Source: Maribellus luteus (GTDB lineage Bacteria; Bacteroidota; Bacteroidia; Bacteroidales; Prolixibacteraceae). Taken from it: a stretch of DNA of 64,000 bases. The DNA is taken from NCBI RefSeq assembly GCF_003576475.1, contig NZ_QWGR01000011.1, positions 92,354 to 156,353 of the forward strand. The letters run 5' to 3'. Below the pieces are notes generated by a model. The model saw only the letters and a program-made list of their open reading frames with translations. It ran no database searches and was not told the DNA's origin. This document shows positions 35,646-45,065 of this stretch, one piece after another (within the stretch, counting starts at the first letter, position 1; every line of letters begins with the position of its first letter). The translations under genes were made by a program, and so were the position numbers.

Positions 35646-37081
35646 TGAATGATAAAATAAATAGGGACCAATTGATTCGCGACAAGTTTGAGAACTTTTC
35701 GGTGGAGCCGTCTGCGCATATCTGGACAAATATCCAGGAGCAGATTACTGCCAAACGTAAAAGGACCAGGATGATTTATGTGGGATGGATTTCGGCCGCG
35801 GCAGTGGTGGTTTTTGCTTTTATTGCCGGATGGCTGATGAATGACAGGGCCGATAGCAGTTCACGCGAGATGTTAAGTGAGCAGGTGGTTGTTCAGCCGG
35901 TAGAAACAGCTCCTGAGAATGCAAATAAGAAACCGATAACAGATAACGAAGAAGTCAGCAGCGGGGAAGCTGACCTGATTCCTGAAACCGTAACGGAAAT
36001 AACAGAAAACAGACCAGCTGCGTTGTTGGTGGCTGAAAACCCGGTAAGGGAAGAAGACAAAAAATTGGTGTTGACAGAAACCGTTGAACGGGTTTCCTAC
36101 AGCATGTTGCAAAGTATCCGGGGGTTTGCCAAAGTGGAGAACGAACTTACCCTGGCGCAAAAACACGATGTTTCTTCTGATGATGAAAAGACTCAAACCG
36201 TGGATGAAATTAGCGAGGCTGATCGCTTGTTAATTGCAGCCAATGCAAAAGACTATAATAAGAAATCACATTCAGAATCGGCCTGGATCATTGGTGCCAA
36301 TGTGGCTCCGGGTTATGCTTCACATAAAACTTCCTACAGCAATCAGTACGCCCGTAATTTAAATTACGATTCGAGCGAAGGTTCCGGAAATGTAGGGGGT
36401 GGTTTGTCGGTACAATACAAAACCAACGATCGTTTGCGGTTAGAAACCGGAGTTTACTATTCCAAAAACGGCATGAAATCCGGTTCAGCGTCCTCTGATC
36501 TTCTTTATTCGGCCAGCCCTTCGCACGATTATACCACGGGGCAACCCGAGAACGTTACAGGTGAAGATAAGTTTACGAATGCCGTTGAATTGCGGCGGGG
36601 CGATATCTTAATGAATACGGCTGCGGGGGTGGTAAACATCACCCAAACACCTGCAAATGCCACTCTTGTTTCTTCCAATACCTTGGAGACCGGTGGCTAC
36701 TCATCTGTAATAAGTACCGAGGGGCGTTTTTCACAAAATTTTGATTTCGTGGAAATTCCGTTGTATCTCCGCTACAATGTGTACGATAAAAAAATAGGGG
36801 TCGATATTATGGGAGGTATTAATGCCGGGCTGGTTGTTGGAAACAATGCCTACATTGAAAGTAACGGAAGCAGGCAACGGATAGGAAGCACCGAGGATAT
36901 TTCGACCCTGAATATTGCCGGTACAGTGGGCGTTGGACTGAATTACGCCATAAGCAAACATATTTCGCTGGCTGTGGAACCTCGATTTAATTATTACCTC
37001 AATTCAATCAATACCAATCCCGACGTGGTTTATAAACCGTATCGCCTGGGTTTGCACACGGGTATATATTATCAGTTTTAG
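35642..37081 (+). CDS. Anti-sigma-like N-terminus joined to an outer-membrane beta-barrel
   Basis: 479 residues. Residues 1-43 are polar and cytoplasmic-like, including the DKFENFSVEPSAHIWTNIQEQ segment shared by Bacteroidota proteins next to ECF sigma genes. One TM helix lies at about 45-66 and a low-complexity Glu-rich linker (70-210) follows. From about 213 (AWIIGANVAPGYASH) to the end (LGLHTGIYYQF) the pattern is PorT/OmpW-like beta strands. A single chain with an inner-membrane helix and an outer-membrane type barrel could physically span the periplasm. Overlaps the sigma gene by 4 bases. Function as anti-sigma is inferred from position. Confidence 0.7.
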   Translation: MMNDKINRDQLIRDKFENFSVEPSAHIWTNIQEQITAKRKRTRMIYVGWISAAAVVVFAFIAGWLMNDRADSSSREMLSEQVVVQPVETAPENANKKPITDNEEVSSGEADLIPETVTEITENRPAALLVAENPVREEDKKLVLTETVERVSYSMLQSIRGFAKVENELTLAQKHDVSSDDEKTQTVDEISEADRLLIAANAKDYNKKSHSESAWIIGANVAPGYASHKTSYSNQYARNLNYDSSEGSGNVGGGLSVQYKTNDRLRLETGVYYSKNGMKSGSASSDLLYSASPSHDYTTGQPENVTGEDKFTNAVELRRGDILMNTAAGVVNITQTPANATLVSSNTLETGGYSSVISTEGRFSQNFDFVEIPLYLRYNVYDKKIGVDIMGGINAGLVVGNNAYIESNGSRQRIGSTEDISTLNIAGTVGVGLNYAISKHISLAVEPRFNYYLNSINTNPDVVYKPYRLGLHTGIYYQF

Positions 37082-37229
37082 CAGGTAGTTCAGCGCATTT
37101 TCCATTGATCCCTGCTCCTGAAGATTTTTACGGCTATGTATTTTATGGTGAATTTTGATTGTTAATTTCATTCAATACCATTACTTTAGGTCGGCGAATT
37201 TCAAGTTTATGATTGAATAATATCGTGGT

Positions 37230-37769
37230 ATGATGCAGAATACAATACTGATGTTGGCCTTCTTCTGGTTCGTTTTTGTTTCTCCGGTTGATGCGCAACT
37301 TCCAAAAGTGCAGGTAAAAGTAGTTACCTGTGTTGAATCTTTGGTGCCGAATGGCGTAGGGCGCTCGCGCATGTTTGAAACCGATCTGGAAGTAAACTAC
37401 CTGGATTTCACATCCAAACAAACCGACGACAAAGGGGACCGGAATAAGAGTAATCGAAAGGATATCCGGATAAAAGATTACCAGGAAACCAAACTTTTAA
37501 ACCTTTACAACGAAGGTGGTATTCGTTTCCAGAATCTTGCAACCAACGATGCTCTTATGATGTCGAAGATTAATGACATGCTGGCTCAGGGCTGGGATCT
37601 TTTTTATGTGGGAGCCGGTGTCGAGAGTAAAATGATCAACGTCAGTGTAAAAAAGGCGCTTCTGAAAGCCGGGCTTAAAGCGTTGATGGAAGATGACAGT
37701 AAAGAAGAAAACAAAAATGACCCTAACGGATTGTATATGACCCGTTATTACTTCATGAAAAAACTATAA
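37230..37769 (+). CDS. Secreted protein, first of a tandem paralogue pair
   Basis: 179 residues; signal peptide cut after DAQ near residue 23. Mature part: VQVKVVTCVESLVPNGVGRSR, then YLDFTSKQTDDKGDRNKSN, KDYQETKLLNLYNEGGIRF and a GWDLFYVGAGVES block. Homologous along its whole length with the next gene, with an extra segment near 145-160. No known domain recognised. It follows the sigma/anti-sigma pair by 148 bases on the same strand and could belong to that regulon. Confidence 0.6.
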   Translation: MMQNTILMLAFFWFVFVSPVDAQLPKVQVKVVTCVESLVPNGVGRSRMFETDLEVNYLDFTSKQTDDKGDRNKSNRKDIRIKDYQETKLLNLYNEGGIRFQNLATNDALMMSKINDMLAQGWDLFYVGAGVESKMINVSVKKALLKAGLKALMEDDSKEENKNDPNGLYMTRYYFMKKL

Positions 37770-37799
37770 TAATCTGAAACAAAGTTGAAAATTCTAACT

Positions 37800-38324
37800 A
37801 TGAAGAAAATAGCATTGGCAGTCGTCGTAATTATGATGCTTTCATCGTTTGCGCAAGGACAGGATAAGCCTGTTTTCGAGGTGAAAATAATTACAAGTAT
37901 CGAGTCGATTATTCCCAACGGAATAGGACGTTCGCGTTTAATCTCCACCGATTCGGAAGTTGATTACCGCGAGTTTACAAGTACGCAAACTGAAGAAAAC
38001 GGCGACCGAAACAAAAGCGACCGCGACGAGATCAGGATTAAAGATTACGATGAAACGAAGTTGCTTAACTTTTTCAATGTGGGAGGTATTCGTTTTCAAA
38101 ACATTGCATCAAACGACGCATTGCTGACCTCTAAAATCAACCAGATGCTGATGGATGGCTGGGACCTTGCCTTTGTTGTTACCGGGGTTGAAAGTTACGG
38201 AGGCACCGATGATTCAAACGGTATTTTTATTACCCGTTATATTTTCAAAAGGGTAAAACCGGCCGAAGAAGCCACAGAATCCGGCGACCCGGTTGAAGTT
38301 CCCACTGGTTCGGAGCAGAATTAG
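37800..38324 (+). CDS. Secreted protein, second of a tandem paralogue pair
   Basis: 174 residues from ATG 37800 (MKKIALAVVVIMMLSSFAQGQ signal peptide); a TTG five codons earlier is rejected. It shares SIESIIPNGIGRSR, EFTSTQTEENGDRNKS, KDYDETKLLNFFNVGGIRF and GWDLAFVVTGVES with the preceding protein, so the pair arose by tandem duplication. The acidic C-terminal tail (AEEATESGDPVEVPTGSEQN) is specific to this copy. The GDRNKS and IRIKDYxETKLLN blocks are the best conserved and probably functional. Role unknown. Confidence 0.6.
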   Translation: MKKIALAVVVIMMLSSFAQGQDKPVFEVKIITSIESIIPNGIGRSRLISTDSEVDYREFTSTQTEENGDRNKSDRDEIRIKDYDETKLLNFFNVGGIRFQNIASNDALLTSKINQMLMDGWDLAFVVTGVESYGGTDDSNGIFITRYIFKRVKPAEEATESGDPVEVPTGSEQN

Positions 38325-38448
38325 TTTTCTTTAAAGCCGGTATTTTCCGGCCATGTGTCGTTGTTATAGTGTTCTGTTCATCAGTCGGTTTGAGAAAACA
38401 AATTGGTTTTATACCTTGTTACTGTGTAAAACTTAAAAACCAATCGAT

Positions 38449-38877
38449 ATGGCGAAAGTGAATGTTTACCTGTTGTTTAACGGCGACTGCGAAGAGGCTT
38501 TCAACTTCTATAAAAAGGCATTTGGGGGAGAGTTTCAAATGATGAGTCGTTTTAAAGACATGCCTCCCACCGAAGGTCAGCTACCCGAGCGCAGTGAATT
38601 GTCAGAAAGAATTTTACATGTTTCGCTCCCGATCAGCGAAGAGACTGTTTTAATGGGAAGTGACGGAGGGGGAGACTGGGCCGCTCAACACCGGGTTGGC
38701 AATAATTTTTCGGTTTCCATCAGTGCCGAATCCAAAAAAGAAGCCGACAGTTTATTCAATGCCTTATCGGAAGGGGGAGTGGTGACCATGCCCATGCAAA
38801 AGACGTTCTGGGGCGAGTATTTCGGTATGTTGGTCGATAAGTTTGAAGTGGGGTGGATGGTTGGCTGGCGATCGTGA
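38449..38877 (+). CDS. VOC-family protein, PhnB/YjdN type
   Basis: 142 residues with two beta-alpha-beta-beta-beta units. The start LFNGDCEEAFNFYKKAFGG is the classic PhnB-like opening, and the second half contains WGEYFGMLVDKFEVGWMV. Members of this family are metal-binding vicinal-oxygen-chelate proteins, often with no known substrate. The second-half residues WGEYFGMLVDKF keep the usual Glu ligand position. Encoded 124 bases after the paralogue pair; co-transcription uncertain. Confidence 0.85.
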   Translation: MAKVNVYLLFNGDCEEAFNFYKKAFGGEFQMMSRFKDMPPTEGQLPERSELSERILHVSLPISEETVLMGSDGGGDWAAQHRVGNNFSVSISAESKKEADSLFNALSEGGVVTMPMQKTFWGEYFGMLVDKFEVGWMVGWRS

Positions 38878-39036
38878 GCTTGGGACCGTTTCTGAATGTG
38901 AATGGAAATAAAGCAATCATGATCCCGGGGAATCACCAATCGAAATGAAAGTTAAGATGGATACTTCTATCCGGACTTTGTCGGATATTTTACATTCAAA
39001 ATTGAGAACTGGATATTTTTAAAAATTGACTTTCAT

Positions 39037-39067
39037 AAAAAAAAGGTGCTCCCCGTCGGAAGCACCT
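39037..39067 (-). terminator. Intrinsic terminator of tkt
   Basis: AGGTGCT/AGCACCT stem with a long T-run on the minus strand, 24 bases after the transketolase stop. Confidence 0.85.
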
Positions 39068-39090
39068 CTCACTTATAATTATTTTGCCAA

Positions 39091-41121
39091 TTAGGCTAAC
39101 ATTTGTTTTACCTGTTTGTAAACATTCTCGCCATTGAATCCGAGTTTGTTGTCGAGTACGGTATAAGGAGCAGAGAATCCGAATGATTCCAATCCCCATA
39201 CTTTGCCGTTTTCTCCTACCAGACCTTCCAGTGTCACTGGTAAACCGGCGGTCATTCCAAAACGTGGAATGCCAAGCGGAAGAACACTGTCCTGGTAATC
39301 TTTGGTTTGCGCCCTGAATACACCTTCAGAAGGCACCGAAACTACCTGTACTTTTAATCCGTCCCTTTCTGAAAGCAATTCAGCTCCGGCTACCAAAGTG
39401 GCAACTTCAGAGCCGCTGGCCAGAAGTACAACATCGGGTGTTCCTTCAGGTTTGATAACGACATAAGCACCTTTTTCTGCCTGTAGTGCAGCCTGGTAAG
39501 CATCGCCTTCTACCGGAAGGTTTTTGATGTTCTGGCGCGAAAGAATCAGTGCCGAAGGAGTGGAAGTATTCTCAAGTGCCATTTTCCAGGCTACCGTTGC
39601 TTCGTTGGCATCAGCCGGACGAAGTACCAGTGTACTGTTGTGCCCTTTGTGGTTTTTCAGTTTTTCCATTAAACGGATCTGCGCTTCCTGTTCCACCGGC
39701 TGGTGGGTTGGACCGTCTTCTCCTACACGGAAAGCATCGTGTGTCCATACAAATTTAACAGGCAGTTCCATTAAGGCTGATAAACGGAGTGCCGGTTTCA
39801 TGTAATCGGAGAAAACAAAGAAAGTACCGCAAACCGGAATAACGCCACCGTGCAATGCCATACCGTTCATGATGGCTGCCATGGTAAGTTCGCTTACGCC
39901 AGCCTGGAAGAATGAACCGCTGAAATCACCTTTTGTAAAGGCGGTTGTCTTTTTCAGGAATCCATCTGTTTTATCAGAGTTCGACAAGTCGGCTGAAGAA
40001 ACGATCATGTTTTCGATTTCGTCAGCAAAAGCGGCCAGTACGGTCGACGATGCGGCACGTGTGGCAGTGTTGGCTTTTTGTTCTACTTTGGAAAAGTCGA
40101 AAGCAGGAGCTTCTTTTGCGAAGAATTTAACCAGTTTTGCTGCCAGTTCCGGGTTGGCTGCTGCCCATTCGCCCTGCGCTGCTTTTTTAGCTGCGGCAGC
40201 TTTGATCAGTTCTGCTTTGCGCTTTTCATACAGTTCTTTTACATCATCAAAAATCACAAACGGATTTTCCGGATTGCCACCCAGGTTCGCGATGGTTTTT
40301 TCGAAAGAAGCACCGGCTTCGCCCAACGGCATACCGTGTGTGGCACATTTACGTTCGAAATTGCTGCCGTCGGCCGTTAAAGCACCTTTCCCCATAATCG
40401 TTTTACCGATGATCAATGTAGGTCTCTCGGTTTCGGCGTTGGCTTCTTTTAGTGCGGTGCGGATCTGGCCCACATCATTACCTTCAATGGTAATTACTTT
40501 CCAGTTCCAGGCTTCGTATTTTTTGGCAGTATCTTCGAGCGATACTGCATCGGTTTCAGTTGATAGCTGAATGTCGTTGGAATCGTAGAACATAATCAGG
40601 TTGTTCAAACCCAAAAATCCTGCAATTCGTCCGGCACCCTGAGAAATTTCTTCCTGAACACCGCCGTCCGAAATAAAAGCATAGGTTTTGTGTGCCATCC
40701 ATTCGCCAAAGCGGGCTACCAGAAAGCGTTCAGCGATTGCTGCACCTACAGCCATAACGTGTCCTTGTCCAAGCGGGCCTGATGTGTTTTCCACGCCGCG
40801 GGCTACATCCACTTCAGGGTGCCCGGGAGTGACGCTTCCCCACTGGCGGAAGTTGGCCAGGTCTTCCATGCTGTAAAATCCGCCCAGGGCAAGCACCGAA
40901 TACAACATCGGAGACATGTGTCCCGGATCCAGGAAAAACCTGTCGCGGTTGGCCCAGTTCATATCTGACGGGTCGTAATTCAAAAATTCAGAATAAAGAA
41001 TGTGTACAAAATCTGCTCCGCCCATTGCGCCTCCCGGGTGGCCTGATTTTGCTTTTTCAACCATTGACGCAGCGAGGATTCGAATGTTATCGGCTGCTTT
41101 TACTTCGATACTTTTACTCAT
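39091..41121 (-). CDS. tkt: Transketolase
   Basis: 676 residues, full length. N-terminal GHPGGAMGGADFVHILYSEF, the TPP/metal-binding region with SDGGVQEEISQGAG and YDSNDIQLS, the pyrimidine domain with THDAFRVGEDGPTHQP and a C-terminal domain ending LGFNGENVYKQVKQMLA. It moves two-carbon ketol units between sugar phosphates in the non-oxidative pentose phosphate pathway using thiamine diphosphate. Flanked by terminators on both sides, so transcribed alone. Confidence 0.96.
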   Translation of the reverse strand: MSKSIEVKAADNIRILAASMVEKAKSGHPGGAMGGADFVHILYSEFLNYDPSDMNWANRDRFFLDPGHMSPMLYSVLALGGFYSMEDLANFRQWGSVTPGHPEVDVARGVENTSGPLGQGHVMAVGAAIAERFLVARFGEWMAHKTYAFISDGGVQEEISQGAGRIAGFLGLNNLIMFYDSNDIQLSTETDAVSLEDTAKKYEAWNWKVITIEGNDVGQIRTALKEANAETERPTLIIGKTIMGKGALTADGSNFERKCATHGMPLGEAGASFEKTIANLGGNPENPFVIFDDVKELYEKRKAELIKAAAAKKAAQGEWAAANPELAAKLVKFFAKEAPAFDFSKVEQKANTATRAASSTVLAAFADEIENMIVSSADLSNSDKTDGFLKKTTAFTKGDFSGSFFQAGVSELTMAAIMNGMALHGGVIPVCGTFFVFSDYMKPALRLSALMELPVKFVWTHDAFRVGEDGPTHQPVEQEAQIRLMEKLKNHKGHNSTLVLRPADANEATVAWKMALENTSTPSALILSRQNIKNLPVEGDAYQAALQAEKGAYVVIKPEGTPDVVLLASGSEVATLVAGAELLSERDGLKVQVVSVPSEGVFRAQTKDYQDSVLPLGIPRFGMTAGLPVTLEGLVGENGKVWGLESFGFSAPYTVLDNKLGFNGENVYKQVKQMLA

Positions 41122-41286
41122 TTTTAAATTTTTAATTCATAAACTATCAGGTATGGACAGGAAGTGCCAAAAATAACAAAAATGGGGGAAGATTAAGTGT
41201 CTTATTTACTGAATGATGTTAACGATTCGTTACGATTTAATGCAAGTGGCTGGAACTCATTCTTGTTTAGCTGATTTCCGAAAAAC

Positions 41287-41324
41287 AAAAAAGGGAAGCC
41301 TTCCGGAGAAAGAGTTCCCTTTTT
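41287..41324 (-). terminator. Intrinsic terminator of serA
   Basis: AAAAAGGGAA and TTCCCTTTTT arms around a 17-base loop, 20 bases after the serA stop. Confidence 0.85.
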
Positions 41325-41343
41325 ACGATATGCAATATTTTTC

Positions 41344-42516
41344 TTAACTATTCAGAATGCGAACCATGAAAATGCCATCCACTTTCATTAATTCGTCTTT
41401 TACAGAAGGATCAATGCTTTTTGATGTTACGTCGATAATGTTGTAAGCAATTTCTTCGTATTTTCGGTTTAACATATGATCGATATTGTGTCCTTTCGCA
41501 GCCAATATGCTCGATATCTGGCTTACCATGTTAGGTACATTTCTGTTGGCGATCAGGATACGGGCTCCGCCGGCACGCTCCATTTCGGCAGCGGGGAAAT
41601 TCACCGAGTTTTTAATGTTTCCGTTTTCGAGGTAATCCTGTACCTGTTCCACGGCCATAATGGCACAGTTGGTTTCCGATTCTTTGGTGGAAGCTCCCAG
41701 GTGAGGGATGGAAATAACCTTGTCCATTTTCAGCGTATCTTCATCCGGAAAGTCGGTTACATAGCTGGCTACTTTTCCTGCCTCAATGGCTTCTTTCAGA
41801 TCGGCGTGATTTACCAGTCCTCCGCGGGCAAAGTTCAGGATCTTCACCCCGTCTTTCATCATGGCAAACTTATCCTTGTTCAAATAACCTTTGGTTTCAG
41901 GTGTCAGCGGCACATTAATGGTTACAAAATCGGCTTGCGATAAAAGCACCTGAATGCCTTCCACCCAGGTAACTTCGCGGCTTAGTTTCAGCGCGTGTTT
42001 TACCGACATATAGGGGTCGTAACCGATCACTTTCATCCGCAGCGCCGATGCAGCGTTGGCCACCAGCACACCAATGGCTCCCAGACCGATAACAGCCAGT
42101 GTCTTTCCTTTGATCTCTTCGCCGGCAAAATTGTTTTTCCCTTTTTCAACCAGCGCACCTACGTTATCACCTTCCCCAATCAATGTTTTAGCCCAGTTTA
42201 CTGCACCAATGTAATCGCGCGAAGCCATCAGCATTCCCGCAATCACTGCTTCTTTTACTCCGTTGGCGTTGGCCCCGGGAGTATTGAAAACTACAATCCC
42301 TTTCTCGGTACATTTATCTACCGGGATATTGTTGACGCCTGCGCCTGCCCTTGCCACCGCTTTCAGCGACGAAGGGAGTTCCATGTCATGCATTTTAAAA
42401 CTTCTCAGAACGATGGCATCCGGGTTGGGGATTTCGCTGGCGATTTCGTACTGGTCGAGTGGAAAAAGCTTTAACCCGTCCGGGTCAATTTTATTCAAAG
42501 TCTGGATTTTGAACAT
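41344..42516 (-). CDS. serA: D-3-phosphoglycerate dehydrogenase
   Basis: 390 residues from ATG 42516 (MFKIQTLNKIDPDG); the longer frame adds 13 residues without support. NAD-binding GLGAIGVLVANAA, the catalytic Arg in LNFARGGLVNHADL, the Glu in the DFPDEDTL region and the His in ISIPHLGASTKES are present. The C-terminal ACT domain (about 320-390, with NVPNMVSQISSILAAKGHNI) suggests feedback by serine. First step of serine synthesis; serC is not adjacent. Confidence 0.92.
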   Translation of the reverse strand: MFKIQTLNKIDPDGLKLFPLDQYEIASEIPNPDAIVLRSFKMHDMELPSSLKAVARAGAGVNNIPVDKCTEKGIVVFNTPGANANGVKEAVIAGMLMASRDYIGAVNWAKTLIGEGDNVGALVEKGKNNFAGEEIKGKTLAVIGLGAIGVLVANAASALRMKVIGYDPYMSVKHALKLSREVTWVEGIQVLLSQADFVTINVPLTPETKGYLNKDKFAMMKDGVKILNFARGGLVNHADLKEAIEAGKVASYVTDFPDEDTLKMDKVISIPHLGASTKESETNCAIMAVEQVQDYLENGNIKNSVNFPAAEMERAGGARILIANRNVPNMVSQISSILAAKGHNIDHMLNRKYEEIAYNIIDVTSKSIDPSVKDELMKVDGIFMVRILNS

Positions 42517-42642
42517 GTGGCTAATATTTAAAGTTGATACTTTCTGTCGATGCAAGTGACAAATATCAGCATTTAATAAATAATTCGTAAGTAAATGCGG
42601 GGATTACTTTTCAATATGAAATTAACATTAAACGATTGGAAA

Positions 42643-42671
42643 TAAAAAAAGCCAGACTCTACAGTCTGGCT
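42643..42671 (-). terminator. Intrinsic terminator of the Crp-family gene
   Basis: AGCCAGACT/AGTCTGGCT stem with a four-base loop and seven T on the minus strand, 127 bases past the gene. Confidence 0.85.
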
Positions 42672-42797
42672 AATCAACCTTCAACTACTAACCGATTTTA
42701 TAACCCAAAAAATTATGAAACAATAGTTATGAACAATGTATTCTTGTATTGTTTACGCAAATAAATAAAGACTTTTAGTTCCTGTATGTAATCTAAG

Positions 42798-43427
42798 TCA
42801 CACAAGCGCGGAAAAATCAATAAAATTTCGGGATTGTTCTATTTTCCCGTCTTTTTCGAGTTTTTTAAGTAAGCGGGAAATGACCTCGCGCGATGAGTTG
42901 AGTTGTAAAGCCAGGGTTTGGTGCGTGCCTGAGAAGGTTGTTGCGCCTGATTTTTTGTACCTGTCGATGAAAAATTTTTCCAGGCGTTCGTCCAGTTTCA
43001 TAAAAGCCACTGCATCCAGTGCATCAATCAGTTCACGAAAGCGGTTTTGGTAGGTTTGCATCACAAATTGTTTCCAAAGCGGATAACGGCTGATCCACGA
43101 ATCCAGCATTTCAACCGGAATGAGCAGTACCTCGGTTTCTTCTTCGGCCACAGCGTTCAAATCGCTTACCTGGCGGGTCATGCAGCAGGTGAGCGACATG
43201 GCGCAAACATCGTTTCCTTTGAGGTAGTAGAGCAGCAATTCGTTGCCGTTATCGCTGGTGCGCGAAACCCGGATTAAACCGCTTAGCACAAGCGGAAAGC
43301 TGGAGATAAACTGCCCCTCGCGAATCAGTGATTCGTTGGCCTGAAAAGTTTTTCTTACCGCTATGCGGGCGATTTCTTTTTGTAGCTCAGGTTCCAGAAA
43401 ATTATATTGTTTTATAAAATCTTCCAC
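42798..43427 (-). CDS. Crp/Fnr-family transcriptional regulator
   Basis: 209 residues. A cyclic-nucleotide-binding-like beta-barrel (about 10-120) is followed by a dimer helix and a C-terminal winged helix with the recognition region LALQLNSSREVISRLLKKLEKDG. The cyclic-AMP phosphate-cassette residues are not conserved, and CAMSLTCCM holds three Cys (part of a possible redox or metal site), so the ligand is unclear. Related Bacteroidota regulators respond to redox or nitrosative stress. Targets not visible; divergent from the repeat ORF upstream. Confidence 0.85.
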   Translation of the reverse strand: MEDFIKQYNFLEPELQKEIARIAVRKTFQANESLIREGQFISSFPLVLSGLIRVSRTSDNGNELLLYYLKGNDVCAMSLTCCMTRQVSDLNAVAEEETEVLLIPVEMLDSWISRYPLWKQFVMQTYQNRFRELIDALDAVAFMKLDERLEKFFIDRYKKSGATTFSGTHQTLALQLNSSREVISRLLKKLEKDGKIEQSRNFIDFSALV

Positions 43428-43535
43428 AGTAGTTGAAACGTTGTCAACAAATTTAATTGAGATACCGGGTTTTCCAAAAAAAATGACCGTTAAGTGTATT
43501 AAACAGAATAATTATAAGGAAGGTCTCCGTGTCAC

Positions 43536-43808
43536 ATGCTTTTGGGCTTTCCGATGACACAAAATAAGATCAAAAACAGACTGCCGGAACTTTCCGAAGA
43601 TCAGAACCCAATTGAAAATAAACTGTCGGTACTTTCCGAAACCCTGAATCCGGAAAGGAACAACCTTTCGGAATCGTCCGAAACCCTGCCCCTGCCAAAG
43701 TTGACACTTTCGGAGCCTCCCGCTAAGCTGTTTTTTCTCCGGTTCGGGCTTTCGGGAATGTCCGCTTACCGGAAAACGATTGAACGTTTAATTCTGCTGA
43801 AGTTCTGA
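43536..43808 (+). CDS. Possible 90-residue ORF built of six 14-residue repeats
   Basis: ATG 43536, preceded at about 12-20 bases by AAGGAAGG, and closed at 43808. The frame is M plus six units of 14 residues (LLGFPMTQNKIKNR, LPELSEDQNPIENK, LSVLSETLNPERNN, LSESSETLPLPKLT, LSEPPAKLFFLRFG, LSGMSAYRKTIERL) plus ILLKF. The consensus is LSxLSExxxPxxN. No signal peptide or family is recognised. It may be a real short repeat protein or a noncoding minisatellite whose 42-bp unit happens to be a multiple of three. Transcribed away from the Crp-type regulator. Confidence 0.3.
   Translation: MLLGFPMTQNKIKNRLPELSEDQNPIENKLSVLSETLNPERNNLSESSETLPLPKLTLSEPPAKLFFLRFGLSGMSAYRKTIERLILLKF
43539..43790 (+). repeat. 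Degenerate tandem array, six units of exactly 42 bp
   Basis: Units begin at 43539, 43581, 43623, 43665, 43707 and 43749 with CTTTTGG, CTGCCGG, CTGTCGG and three CTTTCGG. Many units also carry a second element near half period (TTCCGA, GTCCGA), so a 21-bp substructure is visible. Divergence is high but spacing is exact. This accounts for most of the 459-base gap between the Crp-type and dnaJ genes. Confidence 0.7.
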
Positions 43809-43828
43809 ACCATGGAAACGATCCCAGC

Positions 43829-43866
43829 AAAAAGAGCCGCTCTTTCAGGTAAGAGCGGCTCTTTTG
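43829..43866 (-). terminator. Intrinsic terminator of the grpE-dnaJ operon
   Basis: AAGAGCCGCTCTT (43832-43844) and AAGAGCGGCTCTT (43851-43863) form a 13-bp stem with T-runs on both strands; it may serve both directions. Confidence 0.85.
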
Positions 43867-43886
43867 TATTCTTTTGAATGGATTGT

Positions 43887-45047
43887 TTATTCAAACATAT
43901 CCCTCATTTTGGCAAAAAATGATTTTTCGGAACTGGATGGTCCTTCCTGGAACCCCGGAGAACTTTGTAGTTTTTCCAGCATCCGTTTTTCTTCGTTGCT
44001 TAGTTTTTTAGGAATCCAAACGTGTACACGCACCAAAAGATCGCCCCGGCCGTATCCGTTTACATCCGGAATTCCTTTACCACGCAGGCGAAGAATTTTC
44101 TCGGGCTGAGTTCCGGCTTCTATTTTCACTTTTACTTTTCCTTCCACTGTTGGTATTTCAGCAGTGGTTCCCAGCGTAATGTCGGGGAACGAGAGGAAAA
44201 GGTTGTGGATAAGGTTGTTCCCGTCGCGCACCAGTTCTTCGTGGTCTTCCTCGGTGATAACCACCAGCAGGTCGCCGTTGATACCGCCGCGGCGCCCCAG
44301 GTTTCCTTTTCCCGAAACATTCAGCTGCATGCCTTCTCCAACCCCGGCCGGTATTTTGATGTTGATCACTTCTTCGTCGCGCACCACGCCTTCTCCGGCA
44401 CAGTGGTTACATTTGTCGGTGATCATTTTACCATCGCCCTGACAGGTAGGACAGGTGGAGGTGGTTTGCATTTGCCCCAGCAGCGTATGCTGGATACGCG
44501 TTACCTGTCCGTTTCCGCCACAGGTGTTGCAGGTGGTGTACGACGAACCGTTTTTGGCGCCCGTGCCGTTGCAATGCTGGCACGCCACGTATTTTTTTAC
44601 CTTGATCTTTTTTTCAACGCCGTTCACAATCTCGTTAAGGTTCAGTTTTACCTTCACCCGCAGGTCGGAACCCCGGCTGACACGTCGTCCGCCCCGGCCC
44701 CGGCTGCTTCCGCCAAAACCACCAAAACCGCCAAAGTGACCGCCAAATATATCGCCGAAAGCAGAGAAAATGTCTTCAATATCTGAAAAACCTCCACCAC
44801 TATAGCCACCTCCGGCAGCGCCACCTACACCGGCATGGCCGAATTGGTCGTAGCGTTGTTTCTTTTCCGGATTGCTCAACACCTCGTAGGCTTCGGCAGC
44901 TTCCTTAAATTTCTCTTCAGCTTCGTGGTTCCCCGGGTTTTTGTCGGGGTGAAACTGAATGGCCTTTTTCCGGTAGGCCTTTTTTATTTCCTCCGGTGTG
45001 GCGGTTTTGCTTACTTCCAGTACTTCGTAATAATCTCTTTTTGCCAT
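43887..45047 (-). CDS. dnaJ: Chaperone DnaJ
   Basis: 386 residues from ATG 45047 ([17 protein letters not shown]). J-domain with HPD at about 33-35, a Gly/Phe-rich linker (about 75-125), four zinc-binding repeats ([32 protein letters not shown]) and a C-terminal client-binding domain. It delivers unfolded proteins to DnaK and stimulates its ATPase. It follows grpE by 18 bases; dnaK is elsewhere. The longer frame start adds six residues and is rejected. Confidence 0.96.
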   Translation of the reverse strand: MAKRDYYEVLEVSKTATPEEIKKAYRKKAIQFHPDKNPGNHEAEEKFKEAAEAYEVLSNPEKKQRYDQFGHAGVGGAAGGGYSGGGFSDIEDIFSAFGDIFGGHFGGFGGFGGSSRGRGGRRVSRGSDLRVKVKLNLNEIVNGVEKKIKVKKYVACQHCNGTGAKNGSSYTTCNTCGGNGQVTRIQHTLLGQMQTTSTCPTCQGDGKMITDKCNHCAGEGVVRDEEVINIKIPAGVGEGMQLNVSGKGNLGRRGGINGDLLVVITEEDHEELVRDGNNLIHNLFLSFPDITLGTTAEIPTVEGKVKVKIEAGTQPEKILRLRGKGIPDVNGYGRGDLLVRVHVWIPKKLSNEEKRMLEKLQSSPGFQEGPSSSEKSFFAKMRDMFE

Positions 45048-45065
45048 TTCCCTGATTTCTCCCAA

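Noticed and set aside
43539..43790. CRISPR array
   Set aside because: Spacing is exact but no repeat is conserved, and the units remain an open reading frame.
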